From contig CAZLZD010000028.1 of assembly GCA_964563925.1 (NCBI GenBank), positions 1-54,299 of the forward strand: a DNA stretch of 54,299 bases. Direction: 5' to 3'. The DNA comes from JAUILA01 sp964563925 (GTDB lineage Bacteria > Bacteroidota > Bacteroidia > Cytophagales > Cyclobacteriaceae). Below, piece by piece: positions 43,870-52,336 of the stretch. Made by a program: the position numbers and the translations under genes. Under the pieces are notes generated by a model. It was not told the origin of the DNA and did no database searches. It saw nothing but the letters and a program-made list of their open reading frames with translations. Position 1 is the first letter of the stretch; every line of letters starts with the position of its first letter.

Positions 43870-43990
43870 GACATTGTGATTACGGTATTATTTCATTTTT
43901 ATTCGTTGAGACTGACCATATAAAAACCTGTCCCGACCGCTTGAACGCGAAGGGAGAGGTTACCGGAAATCGCTTAATAAACCCGCATAG
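43870..43990. other. intergenic region upstream of the giant oxidoreductase
   Basis: These 121 bases must hold the promoter of the oxidoreductase-rnf operon unless it is read from the HEPN gene. I find no perfect TAnnTTTG box, terminator or palindrome of note here. Confidence 0.4.
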
Positions 43991-44353
43991 TTATTCATTG
44001 CTAACCAGCGTGCGCGTTTGTGAGGCCAGGTCGATAAACTGTCTGACCGTCCTCATATTAGTCCATACCTTTTCATTCTCGGTCGGCTGCAGAAGAGGAT
44101 CCAGGTTCAAATTCCCGAAGCGGGGGTCGATATCCCGGCAAAGTTTCAGCAGTGTTTCCATCGGCATGGAATTATGTATCTCGATGTCATTCTTCAACAG
44201 GAATGCGGTCAGATACTTACCGACTGATTTGTAGGCCGTGCTGCACACCATATAGGGTACCACATCCTCTTCAGGCCGGTAAAGCTCTTCGGCAGCGGTG
44301 GAAAAAAGTTCATCCGCCTGGTCCAGGGCAGCTTTTGTTTTCAGGTCATTCAT
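43991..44353 (-). CDS. HEPN-like domain protein
   Basis: A 120-residue, mostly helical protein. The order AYKSVGKYLTAFLLKNDIEIH followed by METLLKLCRDIDPRF and a final helix resembles HEPN domains (shown here in parts such as AYKSVGKYLTAFLL and LLKLCRDIDPRF). The RNase motif R-x4-6-H of toxin HEPNs is missing; the only His is His60. No MNT nucleotidyltransferase partner is adjacent. It is therefore more likely a nucleic-acid- or protein-binding helical module than an active toxin. Two 13-bp direct repeats lie upstream of its start. Confidence 0.65.
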   Translation of the reverse strand: MNDLKTKAALDQADELFSTAAEELYRPEEDVVPYMVCSTAYKSVGKYLTAFLLKNDIEIHNSMPMETLLKLCRDIDPRFGNLNLDPLLQPTENEKVWTNMRTVRQFIDLASQTRTLVSNE

Positions 44354-44369
44354 GGCTCAACATTTTTAC

Positions 44370-44412
44370 TTAAACTGGGTATTCTCCTTAATACTTCATT
44401 TAAGCTAGGTAT
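44370..44412 (-). promoter_or_regulatory. 13-bp direct repeat upstream of the HEPN gene
   Basis: TTAAACTGGGTAT at 44370-44382 and TTAAGCTAGGTAT at 44400-44412 agree at 11 of 13 positions and start exactly 30 bases apart, near three helical turns. They lie 17-59 bases before the HEPN start codon, as a regulator-binding pair might. No regulator is identified. Confidence 0.35.
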
Positions 44413-44482
44413 ATAATGACATGAGGCACATGAGGCCGGTCAACCTATTCCATGATTTGTATCAAAAAAATGAAAACGGATG

Positions 44483-45379
44483 TTATGAGAAGAGTACGCC
44501 AAGGATCTCCTGGTGCGAAAGAAAAAAGATGGCGAGGATGGCGAGGAGCACCCCGGCGAGGTTGATCCGGGAGAATTTTTCCCTGAAAAACAAACCTGAA
44601 ACGAGCGAGGAAAACAGGATAATTCCCACATTGATCATCGGGTATACCAGGGCGCCGTCGTGCTGGAATGCACTCAGTGAACGGACCAGGTAATACACCG
44701 AAAAATAATTGACCATACCCAGTACGGCTCCACCCAGCATATTCCTCCAGTGAGGTACCTGTCTGCGAAACAGGAGCACGGCCAGTCCGGCCACACCGGC
44801 ACAGAAAAAAATGACAATAGGAAAGACCTGCTCCTCAGGTCCGGTGAGGAACCGGAAACTCACGAAATTTATGGTGCTGTCAATGATTCCTCCCAGCACA
44901 AAAATTGATACCGGTAATAAATAATAGGAGAAATTGCTGGCAGACAGGGAGGTTTTATCCGGTTTATAACTTGATGCGAGAATGGCAGCCAGGGCCAGGA
45001 GCATGCCGCTGTAATTCCAGAAGGAATAGTCGCGTGACTGAATATCCAGTATGAGCAGACTGAACAGAACGGGTATGACCAATGACATTTTGGTGGCTAC
45101 CGACGATACTGTCATACTGAAGACCTGGGTGGTGCGGGCCATCAGATAGAACGTGCCGATAAAGACAATGCCAAGCCCGGAGGCATAGGGAATCCATTGC
45201 ATGGAATGGGAATCGAAAAGCACAGGAACCGCGCTTCCGGCAAAAAGTACGCCGGTACAGACACATACAAGGTAATTGAATACAATGGCCTCGAACGTAT
45301 TTAATCCGTACTTCTTGAATGCCCTGAAGCACGTAAAAATGCCCACATTAGCCGCAATACACAGAATCAGGTATCCCAT
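44483..45379 (-). CDS. EamA/DMT-family transporter
   Basis: A 298-residue inner-membrane protein with ten predicted helices in two EamA-like halves (about 1-130 and 145-290). It begins MGYLILCIAANVGIFTCFRAFKKYG and the second half ends with an EKFSRINLAGVLLAILAI segment typical of drug/metabolite transporters. Members export amino acids, nucleosides or other small metabolites; the substrate cannot be told. It is divergent from the head-GIN gene across 115 bases. Confidence 0.85.
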   Translation of the reverse strand: MGYLILCIAANVGIFTCFRAFKKYGLNTFEAIVFNYLVCVCTGVLFAGSAVPVLFDSHSMQWIPYASGLGIVFIGTFYLMARTTQVFSMTVSSVATKMSLVIPVLFSLLILDIQSRDYSFWNYSGMLLALAAILASSYKPDKTSLSASNFSYYLLPVSIFVLGGIIDSTINFVSFRFLTGPEEQVFPIVIFFCAGVAGLAVLLFRRQVPHWRNMLGGAVLGMVNYFSVYYLVRSLSAFQHDGALVYPMINVGIILFSSLVSGLFFREKFSRINLAGVLLAILAIFFLSHQEILGVLFS

Positions 45380-45437
45380 ACTGGAGGTGAAGATACGGGT
45401 TTCGGCCTGTTGTCTTAAAATTTTTTTGAATACTGAT

Positions 45438-45465
45438 GCAACCCTTCCGGCTAAAATCAGTCTTA
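45438..45465 (+). promoter_or_regulatory. ECF-sigma-type promoter before the head-GIN gene
   Basis: GCAACC at 45438-45443 and GTCTTA at 45460-45465 are 16 bases apart. This mirrors extracytoplasmic-function sigma promoters (GGAACTT, 16 bases, GTCTAA for E. coli sigma E). The expected start is about 45472, giving a leader of some 20 bases to the ATG at 45495. Confidence 0.55.
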
Positions 45466-45494
45466 TGAATACACACTAACCACAATTAACAACA

Positions 45495-46190
45495 ATGAAA
45501 TTCAATTCAGCCATGTTTGTCACTGCAATCCTTTTGCTTTGCGTGACATTGCCCGCCGCGGCTCAGAAGGAAACCGTGCAGGTCGAAGATTTTGACAAAG
45601 TGTCCATGGGACGTTCCGGAACCGTATACCTCCGCCAGGGAAATGAGACCCGGGTAGAAATTATTGCCTCGGAAGAAGTGAAGGAGGATTTACAGATTGA
45701 GGTACGTAACGGCGAACTTCAAATCCGTAATAAGAGGAATAACTGGAGAGGCAGCAGCGGCAAGCTGGAGGTTTTTGTGATCACCCCGGAGATAAATGCA
45801 ATGTCGGTCAGCGGGTCAGGAAAGATTATTGCTGAAAACAAGATCAATACCAAAGAATTAAGAATTGCAGTCAGCGGATCGGGAAAGGTTATTTCCCCGA
45901 TCGAAGCGGAAAAAACAACGATAGCCATCTCCGGGTCAGGGGATGCCGAACTATCCGGTCAGGTCGGAATGCTGAATGCAGCCATCAGCGGATCAGGCGG
46001 TGTCAGCGGTGAAGACCTCCGGGTCGAAAAATGCGAGATCACCATTTCCGGCTCCGGAAACTGCAAGATACATGTTAAGGAATCCATAGATGCACGCATT
46101 TCCGGGAGCGGATCGGTGAAATATACCGGAGACCCTGCCCATGTCAACAGTAAAACATCCGGCAGCGGATCGATAAAAAAAGTAGGATAA
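45495..46190 (+). CDS. head GIN domain (DUF2807) secreted protein
   Basis: A 231-residue exported protein. Residues 1-24 are a signal peptide ending PAAAQ. The rest is a parallel beta-helix: the motif SGSG recurs seven times at intervals of about 16-23 residues (VSGSGKI, VSGSGKV, ISGSGDA, ISGSGGV, ISGSGNC, ISGSGSV, TSGSGSI). The family is abundant in Bacteroidota and was labelled a putative auto-transporter adhesin, without firm functional proof. An ECF-type promoter upstream suggests envelope-stress control, and a strong terminator follows. Confidence 0.9.
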   Translation: MKFNSAMFVTAILLLCVTLPAAAQKETVQVEDFDKVSMGRSGTVYLRQGNETRVEIIASEEVKEDLQIEVRNGELQIRNKRNNWRGSSGKLEVFVITPEINAMSVSGSGKIIAENKINTKELRIAVSGSGKVISPIEAEKTTIAISGSGDAELSGQVGMLNAAISGSGGVSGEDLRVEKCEITISGSGNCKIHVKESIDARISGSGSVKYTGDPAHVNSKTSGSGSIKKVG

Positions 46191-46227
46191 AACAGGTCAG
46201 TTAATAGCAAACACTTCAAGGTCAAAG

Positions 46228-46254
46228 AATCCGGGTCATCCCGGATTTTTTTTA
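46228..46254 (+). terminator. terminator of the head-GIN gene
   Basis: An 8-bp perfect stem (AATCCGGG at 46228-46235 with CCCGGATT at 46240-46247), a 4-base loop and a run of T residues. It lies between the convergent head-GIN and MFS genes and probably serves mainly the plus strand. Confidence 0.88.
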
Positions 46255-47469
46255 TTTCCGTCGGTTTCCAAACAAGCTGGCGCGTCCTGACCGATGCAGG
46301 TAAATCAGAAAAACAAGTGCAAGCCCGCAGCAGGCAGCAGGGACCATAAACGTCAGCGGAAAATTCTCCGGGTCATTGGCAAAGGTAATTCCCGAAATAA
46401 TGGCACCAAGGAAGATACCGGCTTCCAGCCCGATGAAAGTCGTTGACATGGCCTTTCCCCGGTTCTCCGGTTTACACAGATCGATGGTCCAGGCAAACAG
46501 GGTCGGGGTGTTCACACCGCTGGCGAGTCCGAATACCACCGCCCCGCCAAAAAACATCCATACCGACTCGCTGAAGCCGATCATCAGCAGGGAGATAATG
46601 AACAGGCTCCCGGAAACAAAAAGGACCGGCTCCCGGCCATACCGATCAGACACATGTCCGGCCACGATCCTCACCACCAGCGAGGCAAGGGTGAACACGG
46701 TAAAGAATGTCCCTTTGTTTTCTATTCCCAAATGTTTGGAAAAGTCCGGGATAACGGTGAGGATCACCCCGTAGGAATATACGGTAAGCATCATGAAAAT
46801 AGCGACAGGAATTGCTGCCTTGTCGATAATTTCATTCCGGTGGATCTGCAGGTGGGAAAACCTGAATGATTCCCGCTCTTCCAGCGTCTCTTTCATCCCC
46901 AGCAGGACAAGAATGGACAGAATCGCAAAGGCGGAAGATGTATAGAACATGATATCCAGGGAATAATGCTGGGCAATGGCCCCGCCGATGGATGGCCCGC
47001 TGCTCATGCCCAGCGTGCCGAATACCCCGGAGAACCCCATGGCTTCCCCCCGGCGTTCCTGGGGCACTATATCGGCCACATAAGCGACCGTGCCGGTGGG
47101 CTTGAAGCCGGTAGAGAACCCGTGAAACAGGCGGATGAGCATAAACCCGGCGATTGAAGAGATCAGCGGGTACAAAAAACCGATGATAAAGCAGACACCG
47201 GCACCGAAGACCATGACCGGTATACGTCCAATGCGGTCGGTCAGTTTACCGCTGAACGGCCTGGAGATCATGGCCGTCAGGGTAAATAAGGAGATAATGA
47301 AGCCTTTGTATTCCTCCCCGCCCAGCGACGTCAGATAATCGGGCAGCTCGGGGATGATCATGTTAAAACTGGCAAAGAAGAGAAACGAACTAAGGCACAG
47401 CAACCAGAATTGCAGCGTATAGCGGCTGAAAAAATTCCGGAGGTGCCGGATTGGCCAGGGTGTCAGCAT
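46252..47469 (-). CDS. major facilitator superfamily transporter
   Basis: A 405-residue inner-membrane carrier with twelve predicted helices. The loop 2-3 signature SGKLTDRIGRIPVMVFG and the repeat in the second half, AGHVSDRYGREPVLFVSG, are the two MFS motif A copies. GTVAYVADIVPQERRGEAMG is the motif following helix 4. The pattern is that of drug:H+ antiporters of the multidrug type, but the substrate is unknown. Its gene begins three bases after the stop of the phosphatase gene and is probably in its operon. Confidence 0.9.
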   Translation of the reverse strand: MLTPWPIRHLRNFFSRYTLQFWLLCLSSFLFFASFNMIIPELPDYLTSLGGEEYKGFIISLFTLTAMISRPFSGKLTDRIGRIPVMVFGAGVCFIIGFLYPLISSIAGFMLIRLFHGFSTGFKPTGTVAYVADIVPQERRGEAMGFSGVFGTLGMSSGPSIGGAIAQHYSLDIMFYTSSAFAILSILVLLGMKETLEERESFRFSHLQIHRNEIIDKAAIPVAIFMMLTVYSYGVILTVIPDFSKHLGIENKGTFFTVFTLASLVVRIVAGHVSDRYGREPVLFVSGSLFIISLLMIGFSESVWMFFGGAVVFGLASGVNTPTLFAWTIDLCKPENRGKAMSTTFIGLEAGIFLGAIISGITFANDPENFPLTFMVPAACCGLALVFLIYLHRSGRASLFGNRRK

Positions 47470-47472
47470 GTA

Positions 47473-49080
47473 TTATTCATTCAGCACCTCTTCCATGGGT
47501 ATCCCTGATGTGCCGCTGGGCAGCTCGATCTGAAGGATCATAGACATGGTTGGAGTTATATCGGAAATAGAATAATGCCGGCTTGATTTACCGGTTGGGA
47601 TCCCTTTCCCATACCACAGAACGGGGATATGCGTGTCATAATCATAGGGTGATCCGTGTGAGGTACCCCGGTCGCCACCGGACTGAAGCCATCCGGGCTC
47701 GAGCAGGTACAGCACATCACCGGATCTTTTCTGGTTAAACCCGCGGCGTAAGGCACCCTGAATGTCAGCAAAGCCATAGCCAGCGCGGACCATGTCTTCA
47801 AAGGTATAGGTGGCGGCAATACCATTCACTTTCAAAAGGTGCATGGCCACCATTTTCCGGACCTCTGAGACATCCTCTCCTGCCTCATTGATCAGGTCAC
47901 GGTTAAGGAAGACCTGCATATTACTCACCGAGCGAACCCAGTTGCCGGCGTTATATTTTTCGGTGAGGAATTCTGTAACGAGGGCGGTAAGGTCCTCACG
48001 CATGTAGCCTCCCCCGGCGTTCAGATCCATAAGGCGCTTCGGCACCTGGGCAACACCATGGTCAGAGGTGAGAAAAACAACATATTCTCCAGCCCCTACT
48101 TCTTTGTCCAGGAAAGCAAACAGGTCAGCCAGGTTCCGGTCAAGTCGCAGGTAGGTATCCTGTACCTCTACCGAATTTGGCCCGAAATTATGGCCAATGT
48201 AATCAGTGGATGAATAGCTTACGGCGAGGAAATCTGTTTCCCCATTCTTACCCATGGATTCTCCTTTCACCGCCGCCTTGGCCATTTCGGTAATCAGGTC
48301 ATTTCCGAACGGAGTTGCCGGGACCAATCCGTAATTTTTGGATTCGCTCAGGTCATAGGGAAACGTAGTCTTCCCAAACAATCCCATTTCATAGGGTGAA
48401 TCATCGGGACCACTTGCCTCATAGACCTCTTTTTCGCGCAGAAGCGACCAGGTGCGGGTGAGGTAGGAATCGGCCAGGTTTTGATTATTAAAAGCCTGAA
48501 CCCATTCCGGCAGCTTTTCATGATAATAAGAACTGGAGATCATTTTACCTGTTTTCGAATCATACCAGTAGGCTTTGCCGAGGTGCCCGGCAGGAAAGAT
48601 CGCCCCGCGGTCCTTGACAGAGACGCCAACCACCTTGCTGCGCATCTGGGTACTCAAACGTAACTGGTCGGTGATCGTAGGGACCAGCAACTGATGAGGT
48701 GACATTTTCCCGTTCTCATTGTCGGCGCCAATCGTATTCATGGTGGAGTCGTAGGCACAGTAAACCGTTTCATTCAATTGCTGGTCAAACCAGGAATTGG
48801 AAATGATCCCGTGGACGGCAGGGGTGGTTCCGGTGTACACGGAAGTATGCCCGGGTGCGGTGTTGGTAGGCACGTAGTTATAATGCGCATTCTGAAATTC
48901 AAACCCTTGTGACAGAAACCGGTCAAACCCCTCCTGTCCAAAATCCTTCCTGAACCTGAGAAGATAATCCTGCCTCATCTGGTCAACGACAATGCCGACC
49001 ACCAGTTTGGGCCTGGCTTGCTGTGAATAAGCGGGTAGAATGGTTGCGACTGTGAGTAAAAGAAGGAAGATTCTGCGCAT
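47473..49080 (-). CDS. PafA-like alkaline phosphatase
   Basis: A 535-residue exported phosphomonoesterase. The signal peptide is MRRIFLLLLTVATILPAYSQ. The metal-binding Asp33 in VVDQMRQDY and nucleophile Thr79 in TAPGHTSVYTG fit the PafA family of Bacteroidota, as does the K-x-R pair (Lys156, Arg158) in SVKDRGA, which in PafA contacts the phosphate. HGVAQVP and TSHGSPYDYD supply further zinc ligands. PafA enzymes act in the periplasm, tolerate high phosphate and take phosphate from many organic esters. The start at 49080 excludes an eight-residue, non-conserved upstream reading. Confidence 0.88.
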   Translation of the reverse strand: MRRIFLLLLTVATILPAYSQQARPKLVVGIVVDQMRQDYLLRFRKDFGQEGFDRFLSQGFEFQNAHYNYVPTNTAPGHTSVYTGTTPAVHGIISNSWFDQQLNETVYCAYDSTMNTIGADNENGKMSPHQLLVPTITDQLRLSTQMRSKVVGVSVKDRGAIFPAGHLGKAYWYDSKTGKMISSSYYHEKLPEWVQAFNNQNLADSYLTRTWSLLREKEVYEASGPDDSPYEMGLFGKTTFPYDLSESKNYGLVPATPFGNDLITEMAKAAVKGESMGKNGETDFLAVSYSSTDYIGHNFGPNSVEVQDTYLRLDRNLADLFAFLDKEVGAGEYVVFLTSDHGVAQVPKRLMDLNAGGGYMREDLTALVTEFLTEKYNAGNWVRSVSNMQVFLNRDLINEAGEDVSEVRKMVAMHLLKVNGIAATYTFEDMVRAGYGFADIQGALRRGFNQKRSGDVLYLLEPGWLQSGGDRGTSHGSPYDYDTHIPVLWYGKGIPTGKSSRHYSISDITPTMSMILQIELPSGTSGIPMEEVLNE

Positions 49081-49101
49081 AACTATTATTTTTAACCGGA
49101 T

Positions 49102-49109
49102 CAAAAATA
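49102..49109 (-). promoter_or_regulatory. -7 box before the phosphatase gene
   Basis: TATTTTTG on the minus strand, a perfect TAnnTTTG match, 21 bases before the ATG. The expected -33 TTG is not obvious. Confidence 0.4.
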
Positions 49110-49185
49110 CTGTTATTTGTACTAATAATCTTAATGGAGAGGATGGGAATAGCAGATCGTGTGGTACTGGTACCTGTAAACGGGA

Positions 49186-51750
49186 TTAATCACAGTAAAT
49201 TTTGTCAAAATCTGCTTCTTCGAATGCTTCTTTTCTGAGAATATTCCCTTCCCGGTCGAAATAGACCACCACGTGAAGGTTTGCTTCCGGTACATATTTA
49301 TCACTCAGGTATAATGGTGCCTCACGGGTTCCGATATTCAGAATATCATCGAGGGTAGGCGGAATAACCTCGCCGCGAAGGCTGTTAAATACCCCGAAGG
49401 ATCCATCACGGAAGACAATTATTTCGTGCTCCCGGGGCGTATTAATGACATACTGGATAGACTTAACCGGACCTCCCGGAAGCAATCCCTGGCCGATGTG
49501 ATAAAACAGCCAGTCACTTCCCGAACGCACCAGGCAGGTCGTATCATTCCAGTGCCTGATCTCATCAAACTCAAAGGGAACCGCCATCCGGCTCTCTTCA
49601 TTAATCAGCCCGTATTTTTCCATTTCAGCCACGTAGTAATTGTCATTGTAACGCCGGATCTTTTTGGTGCTTACCGGCCGGACAAAACGGTCAAAACGAC
49701 GATCATAGGCTCCAAAGCGCTGGCCGGACAGGAGCGGTATCAGTTCATCTTCAGGAGATGCAATTCCGTCAAATCGTACCTGTAGCGGTTTCTCACCGCG
49801 CAGGGTCAGAAGTTCCTTTCTGCCGTACCGTTCGAGTACCAGCAGGGAATCGGTCAGAGGGGTAACGTTTTCCACCTGCCCGTTGTATATGGTCTGGCCG
49901 CGGCGATTTATTACCTGCCGGTTACGCGGCTCTTCCAGCAGTATCCATTCCCGCTGGTCAGCCTGAAGCAGGCGCGTCCTTGTGGAGGAAGGCAACAGAA
50001 TGGATTCCTGCCCCGCCGAATGCAGCCTGCGGTTTCCCCCGAAGTAGGTGACGGCAAAATTTCTCCCTATCAGGCGAACAGAATCTGACTGCGTTTCCAG
50101 CCGGAAATCAACCAGGGAAAATAAACCCATGCCGCTTTCCTTGGCAATGACAAGCCACCGGTCATTTACATCCAGAAACGCATCTCCGGTAGTGTAGCGC
50201 TGCATCTGATCGTGCCGGAGAATGCGCAACTGGTCTTCCTGACGGATCACATAAACGGTCGGGAGAATAGTAATCTGCTGGCGGGCCGGGGCGATGACAG
50301 GCTGCAATTGCCGGTCGACAAGCGATTCAACGCTGCCTTCACGAAGCCACAGCATACCATTCTCCAGCATATGAAATTCATCATACTGGGGGGAAGATAC
50401 GGTACTGATCTTATTCCCGGCCAGGCTGAATATTTCTTCAGGCGTGAGTATCTGCCAACCTTCCCCGTTGTCCAGGAAATACAATCCTCCGTCATAAATT
50501 ATTTCCTCATAGCGCGGGGGGAGAATAACCTGGCCGGTAAGGCTGGCCAGTCCCCAGGCTTCATTGTCGCGAATGCCGATCAGCCGTCCGATCACGGCAG
50601 CGTCCTCATAATTATCAAGAAGGCGATAGCCACTTTTGTGAATTATACCTATGGAATTGTCATTCCTGATTTTCAAAAGCCCCAACGGCAGTTCAACAAG
50701 CTCTTCTCCGTTGTATTCTGCCACCAGGTCGAGGTTTCTGTTTCTAAGTTCGCCTTCAGGATTGATTATCACATCTGAAGTCAGGCCGTTGCACAGGTAA
50801 TCAGGATAGATTTCAGGGAATACCGGCTGGATACGGACCTCACCGGTACGGTCCATGAAGCCGTATTTTCCAGACGCATAAAACGGGATCCATGTGCCGT
50901 CAAGGGCGGCCACACTCCGCAGGGAGTCTGTCCATAAGCGCGCGGGCATCTGATCGAGACTGTCTGAGTAGATATAGTAGAGGTAATTTCGCGCCCGGGC
51001 AATCTGGTTGCTTCGGGGATACTTGTCAATAAAACGCAGGTAGCTTTCTGCATCATTGGCAGCCGTCATTATTTGAAAAATCCGGAATTCAGCTTCGTCC
51101 CGGTACGGTGTGGCCGGATTATCAATCAGAAACTGTCTGTAGCTTTCCAGGGTCTTATTCTCCGTGGCAATGTCAAAATACAGCTTTTCATACCGGGCCC
51201 GGGCCTGTGCCACCTGTTCGGCCTGCGGATATTTGTCCATAAACTCCTGATACGCATGGTAGGTATTGACATTCACTGCACCGACAAAAGCCAGTGAATC
51301 GCGCAGGGAAATGGCCCGTTCAGTCTGCTCAGCGGCGGGGAATTTTTCCAGGAAATCGACGAAGGCCGTTTCGGTCATTGATTCCCGTGCCCTGACGAAA
51401 GCTGCGCTGTCGATCTGTTGACGCAGGGTTGCGACAACGGATGATGAGATCCCCTCCTTCCGGATTTCTTCAAGCTGGTCCGGGGCGATTTGTTCCATCA
51501 GACGAACGGAGCGTTTCAGGAACGTGTCAGCAGCGGGAATATCCACCGGCTGCCACTCGGGGGTAAAGGAAAGCCTGGCCCTGATAAACCACGCCATGGC
51601 ATCCAGGGAATCTTTCTGAAGGCCCTTTACAACCAGTTCCTGCGCCTTTTCAAAGTCTTTATCGGCGTAATTTTTCCATGCCCTTTTGGAAGGGCCCGAC
51701 TGAGCCAGAAGCAAAGAGGGCATAAAAAGGAATGCAATCAGCCAACGCAT
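49186..51750 (-). CDS. secreted TPR/WG-repeat protein
   Basis: An 854-residue exported protein. The signal peptide is MRWLIAFLFMPSLLLAQ. About 20-260 consists of TPR-like helical repeats (WKNYADKDFEKAQELVVKGL, SYRQFLIDNPATPYRDEAEF, and similar 'YxxFxxKYPxs' units). From about 275 on come WG-type beta repeats: YASGKYGFMDRTGEVRIQPVF, NEAWGLASLTGQVILPPRYE and MEKYGLINEESRMAVPFEFD. No catalytic motif is seen; such proteins are thought to be binding scaffolds. I use the ATG at 51750, not the in-frame TTG at 51768. Divergent from the small secreted gene. Confidence 0.82.
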   Translation of the reverse strand: MRWLIAFLFMPSLLLAQSGPSKRAWKNYADKDFEKAQELVVKGLQKDSLDAMAWFIRARLSFTPEWQPVDIPAADTFLKRSVRLMEQIAPDQLEEIRKEGISSSVVATLRQQIDSAAFVRARESMTETAFVDFLEKFPAAEQTERAISLRDSLAFVGAVNVNTYHAYQEFMDKYPQAEQVAQARARYEKLYFDIATENKTLESYRQFLIDNPATPYRDEAEFRIFQIMTAANDAESYLRFIDKYPRSNQIARARNYLYYIYSDSLDQMPARLWTDSLRSVAALDGTWIPFYASGKYGFMDRTGEVRIQPVFPEIYPDYLCNGLTSDVIINPEGELRNRNLDLVAEYNGEELVELPLGLLKIRNDNSIGIIHKSGYRLLDNYEDAAVIGRLIGIRDNEAWGLASLTGQVILPPRYEEIIYDGGLYFLDNGEGWQILTPEEIFSLAGNKISTVSSPQYDEFHMLENGMLWLREGSVESLVDRQLQPVIAPARQQITILPTVYVIRQEDQLRILRHDQMQRYTTGDAFLDVNDRWLVIAKESGMGLFSLVDFRLETQSDSVRLIGRNFAVTYFGGNRRLHSAGQESILLPSSTRTRLLQADQREWILLEEPRNRQVINRRGQTIYNGQVENVTPLTDSLLVLERYGRKELLTLRGEKPLQVRFDGIASPEDELIPLLSGQRFGAYDRRFDRFVRPVSTKKIRRYNDNYYVAEMEKYGLINEESRMAVPFEFDEIRHWNDTTCLVRSGSDWLFYHIGQGLLPGGPVKSIQYVINTPREHEIIVFRDGSFGVFNSLRGEVIPPTLDDILNIGTREAPLYLSDKYVPEANLHVVVYFDREGNILRKEAFEEADFDKIYCD

Positions 51751-51755
51751 AAAAG

Positions 51756-51763
51756 CAAAAATA
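51756..51763 (-). promoter_or_regulatory. -7 box immediately before the WG-repeat gene
   Basis: TATTTTTG on the minus strand, five bases before the ATG at 51750. Transcription would begin practically at the start codon. No -33 element is clear. Confidence 0.42.
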
Positions 51764-51833
51764 CGCAATAAACCACAGAAGCCACGATTAAAACCTTTCC
51801 TGAACTTACACCGTAAAATATACTACAAATCAC

Positions 51834-51864
51834 TTGACAACGTTCCTAACAAGTGTTAGATTCG
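51834..51864 (+). promoter_or_regulatory. promoter of the small secreted protein gene
   Basis: TTGACA begins at 51834 and TAGATTCG lies at 51857-51864; the TTG and the TA are 20 bases apart, matching Bacteroidota -33/-7 geometry with one mismatch in the -7 box. It ends six bases before the ATG at 51871. Confidence 0.45.
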
Positions 51865-51870
51865 GTAACT

Positions 51871-52284
51871 ATGATTTCAAGATTATTCTTCAGGTTCAGA
51901 GCCTGGTTAATCCTTTTCATATTTCTAAGTCTTACCATTTCAGTACCATATACTCCGGCACCTGAAGAGATGCCTGCTAACCATTCCGGTTTGGTGGAAG
52001 AAGTGTCTTTCGGGGAGGAGGATCAGCCCGTACTGATAATGGAGTGTCTCCTTGAGCTTATCATTGAAGAGGGATTCGGACTATACAATCTGTTTCCCAG
52101 TCAACCGTGGTCTTCTGATGACCTGGTGGTAACTTCGCGGGCTCATTTTGACATCATCTCCGAGGCAGGGTTTACAGTCAAATTTTATCCGCCCCGAAAC
52201 AGGCGGTTACTCGCCATGGATATTCCCCTGCCCGACAGCCGGTATTCGGAACCGCCGACTGGTCCGCCGAAACTGAAACAATGA
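51871..52284 (+). CDS. small exported protein of unknown function
   Basis: A 137-residue protein without a recognised family. Residues 1 to about 31 form a signal peptide or anchor (RFRAWLILFIFLSLTISVP). The acidic middle section (VEEVSFGEEDQPVLIMECLLELI in parts such as EEVSFGEED) precedes SQPWSSDDLVV and a Pro-rich tail ending GPPKLKQ. It starts at the ATG at 51871, just behind a promoter-like pair, and not at the GTG at 51853, which falls within that promoter. The following 51-residue gene may share its transcript, which ends at a strong terminator. Confidence 0.6.
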   Translation: MISRLFFRFRAWLILFIFLSLTISVPYTPAPEEMPANHSGLVEEVSFGEEDQPVLIMECLLELIIEEGFGLYNLFPSQPWSSDDLVVTSRAHFDIISEAGFTVKFYPPRNRRLLAMDIPLPDSRYSEPPTGPPKLKQ

Positions 52285-52336
52285 GTGCAACCTCAAGGCA
52301 TTTTTATGTTTCACGTTAAAAATTTTTTACAACACT

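Noticed and set aside
43991..44353. HEPN/MNT toxin-antitoxin pair
   Set aside because: No nucleotidyltransferase partner gene and no R-x4-6-H motif.
49140..49180. GGTACTGGTACC hairpin after the WG-repeat gene as a terminator
   Set aside because: The stem is only five pairs and has no T-run on the minus strand.
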